Of a DNA stretch of 64,000 bases, positions 55,775 to 64,000 are shown in pieces. The notes beneath the pieces are model-generated. The model was not told where the DNA came from. It searched no databases and saw only the letters and a list, made by a program, of their open reading frames with translations. Each line of letters starts with the position of its first letter. Positions within the stretch are counted from its first letter, which is position 1. The translations under genes were made by a program, and so were the position numbers. The stretch covers positions 54,446,078-54,510,077 of the forward strand of contig OY288241.1 of the NCBI GenBank assembly GCA_958450325.1, in the 5' to 3' direction. This DNA comes from Agrostemma githago (taxonomy: Eukaryota; Streptophyta; Magnoliopsida; Caryophyllales; Caryophyllaceae).

Positions 55775-57662
55775 ACTGCACCATTGACCATTTTGAAAAT
55801 CCAAATTTTTCTTTCCCTTCAATTTTTCCGATTCGTGCGGAATCGGGGCGAGGTGATTTGATTACACATACGCCCTTATATGCTTTTTCGGTTTTTCTTC
55901 TTTTCACTTCTTTTCAATTTTCTTTCGATATTCTTATTTTATTTTATCTCCTCTTTATTTTTCATTTTCCTCTTTGGCTAGGATCTAGGTGACGTGATTA
56001 CACCTACGCCTGCCACCACTTTTTCTTTTTATTTTCTTTTTCTCCATTTTTGTTCCCTTTTCTTTTAATTCACTTAATTTTAAAAAATACAAAAACATTC
56101 GAAAAAGCATAAAAATTCAAAAAGATTTTCCTCTTTTTCTCTTTTACTTCTTTTTCGCTCTTTTCCCCGTACTTGTGCATTAAGGACAACGCACAGTTTT
56201 AGTGTGGGAGAGGGATCTACTATCCTTATCTTCCTTTCCTTTTTCGTTTTCCCTTTAAAAATAAAAAACCAAAAAAGATTTTATTTTTCTTTTCACTTTA
56301 GTTTCTTTTTTTTTCTTTCTTTTCTTTTTAGTGTCATTCGTATTGCTTTGCTCTTTCTTTTCTCGCAGGTGCACCGCCAACCAAATAGCATATGGACTGT
56401 AAGGTAGCGAAATGGAAGACCGATTGGTAATATCTTCTACCTTTGTTTTTTCCCCTTATCTTATTTACATGGGAGTATGGGCTTGTATGTTTTTTTGGAG
56501 GTTCACTTGGTGAACATTTTGGAATTGGTGGTTGTCGTTGTGTTGACTATTGATGGAGATCGGAGTGCTTGGCTTTACTTGTTTGTTTAGCTCCCTTTGT
56601 GTTCCTTTTAATTTTGTATAGCATGTCTAGCTAAAGGTTTTCGAAAACCCGGTTTTGAGTTAGTGTCGAGTGTTTACTACTTCCTCGTTAGGAACCCATT
56701 TTGATTTTTGGACATTGTTCTAGTAGAATGACCTTGAACCAATGACTGTATTGAATTTTTACCATGAATCCATCTTTTCTACTAGGAGTCTACATCTGGA
56801 TTTGCATTTGACCACTTTGATCACCCATGGAGTGATAAGGCCATGGTTATCGTTTTCCGTTCTCTTAGGTGACCTTACTTGAGAAGCCATCTTTTAGTCC
56901 AAATTTCCATCTTTTTGTGGTTCGGAGGGCGTGCACATCTAACTTGCCTATTTACCTACCATTCATACACTTCCACAAATAAGTTTGCAAAAAAAAAGTA
57001 TTGTTTGGCCATGAATCTCAAATGCATCATTCAGTCAAATATGGGCTAGGACCGAGTCCCGAGGAAGTAAGATAGTGGTGATTAGTCGATCCTTACCATT
57101 TTGCAAACACTTGTTCACTTTTTGTTGGGCTAATTGGCTTTCTCGAGTTTGGGACGACCCTCTAGGCTAGGCTTGGGAGACGGGATAACACCTACCTCCA
57201 GTGCTTACCAACTCCATGGTTCACTCCAATCCACTCCATTTATCGTCCCATTGTACGCATTCTAGTGGACTAGAAGGACCTTGGTAAGTTTTCAATGTTT
57301 TTGTTGTTTGATTGTCATCCTATTAGAATTTTGTCCATGTTAACTTGAGTAACTAACTTGTTGGTGTTCTCACTTGTCTCGAACTTGGAACCGGTGCTTT
57401 CCCCACCATTTCGATGAGTGGTTCGGTGATTTATTTTCTTTCTCGGATGCAACTATCTTCGTGTGTGTCTCTTTTGTTTTATGTTCTTGTGTGAGTGTTT
57501 AGTTGCGTCTACAATTTTGAGCAAGACCCGACTAGCCTTGGGTGGAAGTACTCTACCTCATGGGTATCTTGATGTGAGTTGAAGGGACAGAGCGGACCCG
57601 TTAATTGCCCTGTATAGGCGTAGCATAGTCTAGCTTGCTTTAGTTAGTTTCTTTTTGGGTCT
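55775..57662 (+). other. Element E 3' non-coding region
   Basis: Resumes after the long-LTR element. Contains 9-nt-loop hairpins at 55846-55875 (loop ATTTGATTA) and 55986-56006 (loop ACGTGATTA, stem TAGGTG/CACCTA), the internal hairpin/PPT at 56174-56213 (stem TGTGC/GCACA, loop containing AAGGA, then TTTTAGTGTGGGAGAG), and blocks such as gttttcgaaaacccggtttt near 56637 that match elements 1 and 2. No credible ORF. Confidence 0.75.
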
Positions 57663-57699
57663 TTGCTCGAGGACGAGCAACGGTTTATTGTGGGGAAAT
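57663..57699 (+). promoter_or_regulatory. 3' polypurine tract of element E with AGGA hairpin
   Basis: Perfect 7-bp stem TTGCTCG/CGAGCAA with loop AGGA (57663-57680), then TTTATTGTGGGGAAAT directly before the LTR start at 57700. Confidence 0.8.
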
Positions 57700-57741
57700 T
57701 GATGTGTGTCAAATTTAGACCTTCTTTCCTCCCATTTGGAT
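57700..57741 (+). repeat. Truncated 3' LTR of element E
   Basis: The first 22 bases are identical to the 5' LTR start at 16744 and about 40 align; similarity then stops. The remaining roughly 1.7 kb of LTR is missing and copia-like sequence follows. Confidence 0.7.
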
Positions 57742-58034
57742 CTTAATCCCATTAAGATTGTCCTACCAAGGTGTGCATTCTTGATTCTTTGATGATGCCA
57801 AGAGGGGGAAAAGGTAAAGCATGTGTAGTTAGTCGTTCTTTTAATCCTCCCTTGCTATTTGTGTATAAGTAAATGTGTTAGTTATTCGGTTTAGGTATTG
57901 TTAACATTTTTATGCTTAATCTCCCTTTTATATGTGAAACCTAATTAAATGATGATTGTGATCGACTAACTTGTTGAAGGGGAACTTCAAAATACTTATT
58001 TTTTATTAGGCTTGTCATCATCAAAGGGGGAATT
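57742..58034 (+). other. copia 3' end before the LTR
   Basis: Non-coding. The phrases gatgatgccaagaggggg and catcatcaaagggggaat resemble the 3' end of SIRE-type internal regions; the latter (58022-58032) is the polypurine tract. Confidence 0.55.
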
Positions 58035-59517
58035 TGTTGGGTTTGTTGATGATGACTTAGCCTATTTAATACGTGTTTTCTTAGTTCAACTTTTCAGGTT
58101 ATGATTAATTGAAAATTAGTTGATCAATGTTGAGATCGATCGTTTGAAGATCAAGACGAGAAGCCCAAAGAATCAAGAACGTCAATGAGTGTCACGATGT
58201 AAGGATAAGAGTATTTTTGATACATTGTAGTTAGTTCTAAGTAACTAGTCAACCCAACTGTTTGCAACAGTTCGGTTGACTTTCACTTCTGTTTGACCCC
58301 TTCCAAAAGGAAAAGATTTCAAACCTCAAAGCTTTTATTCTTTAAATCTTTTCAAAACTAACTTTTAAGTGTGTAGTGGTAAGCAAGCAATGGTTTTTGT
58401 TTGATCAAAATGTTTTCCCAAATAATCCCCAAAATGATTATAGAGCTTTTTACCAAACACCAAAAGAGAGTTCTCTCTCTCTTAAAGTGGTTGCCTCAAA
58501 AGTGGTGTTTGTCTTATTTTGCTTGGCTTCAACCTTGAGCCTCATCCTCCTCTTTTATTTGGAAAACTCTTAACTTGCTTTCCTTGTTTCACTTCCTCAA
58601 GATTGTCTTCTTCATGTCTTCTTGATAAGACCAACCCTTTTGCTTATCCCTAAAAGTGTTGACTTCTAAAGAAGCTTCAATCTTGTTCTTTTTCTCCTCT
58701 ATAAAGGAGGTGCTCATCACACTTATTTTTCAAGACTTTTCAGATAAAAATCTCTCTTCGCAAATTGTCACTTAAAGTTTCAAAACCAAGAAAACTCTTT
58801 GCAAAATATTTCAAAGTCTTCAAAAGTCACAGTCGAACGAACTGCTAAATTGTGTCAAGAGTGCTCTTATCTAACTTGGTTAGATTGTAATATTGTAACT
58901 TATTTTTAAGTTATTTAGAGTCGTGACCGGAGTAGGTCATTGGAGAGTTAGGAGACGGAGTAGTCTTCCAAAATCGAGAGTCGTAACCGGAGTAGGTTAT
59001 TGGGTTCTTATTGTAAGGGTTTAAGTTTTTTGAGTAGATTACTTAACAATTATTAATAAGAAAAGCATTGGACGTAGGCCTTTAGAGTGTTGGCCGAACC
59101 AATTAAAAAACGCAATGTGTTCAAGTTTTTCTCTTTACTTCTGCCGCATACAAAGTAGAACACGTGTCGTTTAGTATCGCTCTTATTTGTTCGTGGATCA
59201 ATATTATTTTTAGTTTGTGTTTTTCAAAGTACCTGCAACAGTCGATACACTGTAACATTTCTCTGTAACATTACCTTTGGTTAAGAGAAATTGAGGCAGT
59301 CAGATAACAGTCTACCATACTGTAACATTTGCTCTGTGGCTTAATCCCTTGCCAAAGCAAATCTGTCACGGTCAGACTGACCGTTGCATTTACTAGTCTT
59401 CCCTTCTTTATCTATTTAGTTGTCCACTTAGTCTAACTCTCTTTAGTTGATAAAGTTTGAGTTAAAATTTTAAAAGGTACCAAATTCACCCCCTCCCCTC
59501 TTAGGTACTTAGGATCC
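58035..59517 (+). repeat. 3' LTR of the copia host (right end approximate)
   Basis: Starts TGTTGGGTTTGTTGATGATG after the PPT, has a TATA box at 58700-58705 and ends near the ccaaattcaccccctcccct stretch (about 59486-59517) typical of SIRE LTR ends. The exact right border is uncertain. Confidence 0.6.
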
Positions 59518-60030
59518 ATAAACTCTTCATAACCTTAGCGTGAACTTAAGGTTATAACAAAGGTTAACGTAACCTTAACCAGAGTTAAGGTCTGGGCTGT
59601 CTAATGAATTTGAGAGTCTCGGTTCGAAATGTTAAGATGAGGCCCCGTAAAATAAAGGAGTCTTAAGAAAAATCTCAAATTCATATTTATGACGAACATG
59701 ATGGGTTAATATTAAATCAAATCAAAAGTCTTATGAAATTAATGATTTATTTTATAAATAGATGAAAAATACGAACTATTATGGAGTATGATTCTATGGT
59801 GATTTTTTTTAAAATGATATTCCGTATAAGAAATTTTGATTGAATAATCCATTTATATTAAGTACTCGTATAAGTTTTAATTCTAAGTCAACTAACCCAT
59901 TTAAAAGTGTTGTGAGTAATCACTAATTAAATTGTGAAAGTTATTAGGATTAAGTATTTTTTTGGCTATATCAGGATTAATTATTTACTAATTTAAAATA
60001 AAATAATGTGTGGTACTCCATAACTAGTAA
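59518..60030. other. AT-rich DNA, nothing recognised
   Basis: A few short inverted repeats occur at 59529-59580 (for example AACCTTA/TAAGGTT around a 9-nt spacer). The rest is AT-rich without ORFs or repeat structure that I can identify. Confidence 0.4.
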
Positions 60031-60039
60031 GTGTTTTAG

Positions 60040-60255
60040 AGTATTTGGAAAACTGATCCCTGTGGACCACTGGGCCCCACAATAATACCCAAACAAAAAA
60101 GATTGCAAAATGAGAAAAGTAACGCGCTATGAGCTTCAATCCCGGATCATGCGTATAAAAGGTCATATAACAACCACTAGGACAAACTTTATTTACTACA
60201 CCAAATTGCACTGAATTAGATATAACTTGAGGCCCTCTTTCTTTTGGGCCCTGGT
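60040..60255 (-). mobile_element. Possible tRNA-derived SINE
   Basis: The minus strand has a Pol III A-box-like TCCTAGTGGTTGTTATATGA (about 60162-60181) and, about 20-25 bp later, a B-box-like GGGATTGAAGCTC (about 60132-60144). Ends and TSD are not evident, so this is tentative. Confidence 0.3.
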
Positions 60256-60301
60256 GCATAGCACCTACTGAACCCCCTTTCTGACGGGCCTGGTTAAGCT
60301 T

Positions 60302-61211
60302 ATAGCCGAGGTTAATGTAACCTTAGCTAGCAAGAAGTTAATGTTATAACCAAGGTTAATGTAACCTTGATTGAAGTTAATGTACCTTCATTGAGAAGTT
60401 ACTACACCACTTCACTTGAGGCTAATGTAACCTCATCATAGCATCATAATCTTATTGCAGCTAATGTAACTCTAGGAGGTTATGGTTGAGGTTAGGTCAA
60501 CCTCAACTTAGTAGACAAGGTTATAGTCAACGAACCTTAACCTTGAATACTATTAGACATTAGATATGCAAGGTTAACTATATGGTTATAGTTAGTTGTA
60601 CTATCTATTCTTCACGTATTGTTGAAAGGTTACTTCTATGTATGTTCTTCATAGTTCAGTCATCTATATTGTTCTATGTTCAAGACATGCTTGGTATCTA
60701 GTATAGTTGGTTATACTATATTGGATTGGGTTACTACCTTATATAGTTAGTTATACTATACTAGAGTGGGATGCCACTTAGAATAGTCTATTATACTGTG
60801 CTAGGATTGTATTCGTGACGTCATTCACGAGAGCCTTGTACAGTCAGTCAGTTTTACTGTACAGTTATACGAAAGCTAGTGGTATAGATGACGTGTGGTA
60901 TTTGTTATATACCAATCAGAATGAAAAGGCGCCAAATGCTATAGGTCTATGTTCGGGCATGCCCTAAGACGTCAATTATATGGTCAGGGTCTCGTGTGTT
61001 GTTCGGTGTACAATTATTGCACCGATAGCCCTATTTGTGCTTAGACATATAGTCGTCTGTTATTCGGCTATACATAGTATCGTGGAGTATCGGTTATATG
61101 CTCCACACCGATGGGAAGTCTGTTATACGACCCGTCCATCGGAGTATCAGTTTTTTGCTCTGGCAGGTGAGGGTGTCAGTTATACACTCGAGCCGGTGTT
61201 CGTTCTATACC
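60302..61211. repeat. Array of about 17 small hairpins with 9-nt loops
   Basis: Successive inverted repeats with 4- to 8-bp arms enclose a 9-nt loop. The left part has loops YTAATGTAA (60351-60369, 60372-60390, 60417-60435) and a variant TTAGGTCAA with 7-bp arms (60485-60507). The right part has loops close to TCAGTTATA: 60702-60720, 60742-60760, 60896-60914, 61048-61072 and 61082-61106 (8-bp arms), 61142-61160, 61171-61189. Arms of neighbouring units are unrelated in sequence. No protein is encoded across it. Confidence 0.7.
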
Positions 61212-61949
61212 CTAGACGTAGTGTATAAAGGTGGTTTGTGTTGTCCAGTTTGGATGTGCGAATTTCTTAGTATTTGGGATGATCCTAATTGGTCGGGTAT
61301 GATAATGCTTTCATGTATTCCTTATATGTATTATTCGTTGTTGTTGATTATTAGTTGCTTTCAACCTATTGTAAACATGACTGAGAAAGCACCTAGTTAC
61401 TCCCCACTGACTATGGACTTCCCTTTCAGGTCTTTCAGGATGATGTTGAATGCTTCGATGTTGAGGAAGAACTGTGGAGAGAGACCTCACTTTGGACACT
61501 TTTACATAATGTATTAGTTAATTGTCGAGATAATGACGATTCGGATTTGGTCGGGTGTTTCCACCACTTTTGACCCTATTATTCATACTGTCTATATTAT
61601 TAAGTTTTTTTAAAAAATTCGGGTTGTTACATAACTTTTGATAATTTTTATTAAATTGTCGATTTTTAAAGTGTTTCATCAATGGACATTATCAAGCAAC
61701 TATTTTTATTTTAAATTAAGATAAATATTTAAGTTATCTTCAAATTACTAATTTCCTACCAAAGATCACGTTGATTTGACTTACCAATCGCCAAAATAAA
61801 TTATTTTTATTATTGGCTAGTCAAGGTTATTGATTAATATATTAATATTAATTTTTGTCTAAATTGACTAATTATGGTTACTGTTATTGTTATAGGCACT
61901 TTGAATTTTCCATGTATTATCCATATCTACAAATATTTCTCAATTAACA
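61212..61949. other. Unassigned DNA, possible LTR fragment
   Basis: The stretch cctagttactccccactgac near 61391-61410 resembles a motif near the end of the long LTRs, and gggttgttaca at 61621-61631 looks like an LTR end. No matching start or TSD was found. The rest is AT-rich. Confidence 0.35.
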
Positions 61950-63288
61950 TTAATTTATTCAGTAAAGGGGATGTGAAATCTATGATGGTGTTGCTCCGTA
62001 CGTTCTTTACCTTTTCTGCTGCTTCAGGTTCAACGATGAGTAGAGGGAAATCGAACATGTACTTTAATGGGGTTAAAGCTGAGATTAAGAGGGATATACT
62101 TGTTGTCTCGGGGTGTGCTGAAGGTCATCTTCCGTTCAAATACCTTTGGGTCCCCATCAAAAGCTCGAGATTGACGGTTTTGGACTGTCAACCCTTGATA
62201 AATGCAGTTACGGAAAGAATTAGGAAGCTAGGGGCCACAAAAGTGTCTTATGCGGGGAGATTAGTGATGGTTAAATTAGTTGTAAGTACCCTCCGTAATT
62301 ACTAGGCTAGCATTTTTCTAATTCCGACGGGTGTTATAAAACAGATTGACTCGATTTGTCGGAATTTCTTATGGGAAGGTGGGGTTGAGTACATTAGAAC
62401 CCCATTGGTAGCCTGGGATAAGGTGTGTGTTCCATATGACGAAGGAGGACTTAATTTACGTCAGAGCAGTAATTGGAATAAAGCAGCTATCGGAAAGTTG
62501 GCGTGGTTGGTTATTGCACATCAATCCAAATTGTAGGTAAAATGGATAAATTCAGTTTATTTGAAAGGAACGAATTGGGTAAACTATAATCTGACTCTTA
62601 ATACCAGTTGGGGATGGCATAAAATTTGCAAAGTTAAAGATGTGTTTAAGGCAGAGTTTGAGTCTGGCGAATGGAATGCAACAGACCAGTACAGTATAGA
62701 GAAGGGATATGAATGGTGCAGATGGAAAAATGAGAAAATTGAATGGCACCGTCTGATTTGGAATAAATGGACATTACCTAAGCATCGGATTATAGCGTGG
62801 GTTCATCAACTTGATGCTATGAACATAAAGGAGCGACTATACAGATTGAAAATTACCAGCGATGATCGTTGCTGCATATGCGATCAGAATGTAGAGGATC
62901 TGCAGCACCTGTTCTGCTGCTGTCCATACAGTAGCAGTCTGATGAGGTCCATGAAAGGATGGTTAGGATGTGATATGAAGAAATCCATCCCTAATCAGTG
63001 GAGACTGACAATACGAGGCTCGAAACTGAAGCGAGCATTAGCAAATGGGGTTATTAACGCTGTGATATGTTATACCTGGCAGCAACGCAATAGGAGCCGA
63101 GTTGATGGAGTTCTTCTTAGATCGAATTACTTAAGCATGGAATTAATTAAAGAGTTACAAATGTATTTTCGTAATTTGAAAGTGGGAAAGATGAGTAAAA
63201 GGGACACAAACTATGTAACTAGAATCATAGATCATTGTACATGATTTTTTGAATTATTAATACACTTACCTTTTATCAAAAAAAAAAA
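61950..63288 (+). mobile_element. 5'-truncated L1 LINE
   Basis: Begins inside ORF2 just after the RT catalytic motif (L-F-S-K-G-D-V-K-S-M-M) and runs to a poly(A) tail (63278-63288). The frame 61874-62305, a stop, then frame 62561-63244 carry the end of RT and the zf-RVT region (C-C-I-C-D-Q-N ... H-L-F-C). It is homologous to the LINE at 23581-28174, including the TACCTTTTATC-type end before the A tail. Stops at about 62303 and 62534 inactivate it. No clear TSD was found. Confidence 0.85.
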
Positions 63289-64000
63289 TTGTATGACGTT
63301 ATCATCCTTCTAGCAGATGTTATCCACACTTCTATAAAATCGAATGAAAGTTGTTCATTTGCTATAATTTGATTAAGTTTTGAAATTTACTATTTTATGG
63401 TTTTAGCCTAATAGAGGGGACTGATTTTTGCATCAATTAATTGACAAAGTAAATATATTTAATTAACAATATTTCATCGCGATATGATAAAGATGGGATA
63501 AGGGTGAATAGATTGGTCGTTTATCTTTTTTCAAAATTACTACTTTCTCTGTCTCGGTCATTTGATTATCGATCTTCTATATTATTCGTAAAACGTATTT
63601 AAATTAAAGGTAAACAAATGGGTGAGATGAAGGGAGTATAAAAAGGATGATGAGTATCTTATTCAGGCGCAAGTTGCTATTTTTGTAAGATACATTACGA
63701 GTTGTTAAGATATGCATAAGAAATTAGGTTTATAACCTCAGTGTAAAGTTAGCAAGATGGGTTAGCAGGTGGGTCACTGTTTTGATATTTTACATTCGGA
63801 TAAATTTTTGCTAGGGTATATATATTATGGTACGTATTGATTTTATACGGGTTTTAGATCCGGATATGTCAAAATATCGGCAACGTTAAAGTTTTTTATT
63901 ATGTTTATTATCTTTATTTTTAAAATATAAATATATAATGATTTTTAAAATTCTTATTTATTTAGGCTCATATGTTATATTAAAGAGACTAAAATTTTTA
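63289..64000. other. AT-rich DNA, nothing recognised
   Basis: No ORF, repeat array or element boundary that I can support. Confidence 0.4.

Larger units (their letters stand above)
16744..57741 (+). mobile_element. Element E: old Athila-like retrotransposon, hollowed out by nested insertions
   Basis: 5' LTR 16744-22118 (interrupted), degenerate tRNA-Asp primer site 22122-22139, gag (22250-23580 continuing at 28190), protease remnant to 29317, ORF1 (41943-43673), conserved 3' non-coding region (43674-43927 continuing at 55775), PPT, and only about 42 bp of 3' LTR (57700-57741) beginning TGATGTGTGTC like the 5' LTR. Removing the LINE, element 2, the long-LTR element and solo LTR B rejoins the gag, protease and 3' regions without gaps. 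No RT or integrase lies between protease and ORF1. The insertion's own TSD cannot be shown because the 3' LTR is truncated. Confidence 0.8.
1..59517 (+). mobile_element. Outermost host: degenerate SIRE-like Ty1/copia element, 5' end outside window
   Basis: Gag, protease, integrase, reverse transcriptase and RNase H remnants follow in copia order on the plus strand (1-1691, 9584-12379). After further insertions there is a polypurine stretch (58022-58032) and an LTR starting TGTTGGGTTTG at 58035. The pieces 1-1691, 9584-12651, 16343-16743 and 57742-59517 are separated by younger insertions, several with clean 5-bp target duplications. The RT and its spacing to the 3' LTR resemble the SIRE/Maximus lineage. 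Many stops and frameshifts show it is old and inactive. The 5' LTR is not in view, so element-level TSDs cannot be checked. That the right-hand pieces belong to the same copy is inferred from order and orientation. Confidence 0.7.

Noticed and set aside
61621..61631. gggttgttaca as the end of another LTR
   Set aside because: No matching TGTAAC start or 5-bp duplication could be found upstream, so no element is called.

Overview
The window is repeat-dense nuclear DNA of a flowering plant. I recognise no host gene. Almost everything is retrotransposon sequence: Ty1/copia (SIRE type), Ty3/gypsy of the Athila type, very long-LTR gypsy-like sequences, plant L1 LINEs with DUF4283 and zf-RVT domains, and solo LTRs. 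Primer sites match plant tRNA-Asp and initiator tRNA-Met. The species cannot be told from the sequence; a eudicot is likely.

Layout. A degenerate SIRE-like copia element begins upstream of base 1 and ends in a 3' LTR near 59517. It is the outermost host. Into it are inserted: (a) element 1, a non-autonomous Athila-like element on the minus strand (1692-9578, TSD GCATG); (b) solo LTR A (12652-16337, TSD CATCC); (c) element E, an Athila-like element (16744 to about 57741). E itself carries solo LTR B inside its 5' LTR (17930-21537, TSD ATTAG), an L1 LINE on the minus strand (23581-28174, 15-bp TSD), element 2, a younger Athila-like element (29323-40929, TSD AGTTA), and a long-LTR element without recognisable genes (43928-55769, TSD ATGTG). 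The last contains one more solo LTR (48174-50352, TSD CTTAG). Right of 59517 lie AT-rich DNA, a possible SINE, an array of small hairpins (60302-61211), a 5'-truncated LINE (about 61950-63288) and AT-rich DNA.

How the parts work together. Elements 2 and E carry gag, an aspartic protease and an ATHILA ORF1-like gene but no reverse transcriptase, RNase H or integrase. Element 1 carries only a 421-codon gag-derived ORF. All three would need polymerase supplied in trans. They share structured non-coding modules: a leader hairpin between PBS and gag; palindrome arrays just upstream of the LTR TATA box and again upstream of ORF1, with palindromes specific to each element; three hairpins with a conserved 9-nt loop but unrelated stems behind ORF1; and an AGGA-loop hairpin followed by a polypurine tract, present twice (internally and next to the 3' LTR). 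Stems change by paired substitutions while loops stay fixed, which suggests selected RNA or DNA structure. These modules and the hairpin array at 60.3-61.2 kb are the most novel content. All were found by eye and need covariation statistics.
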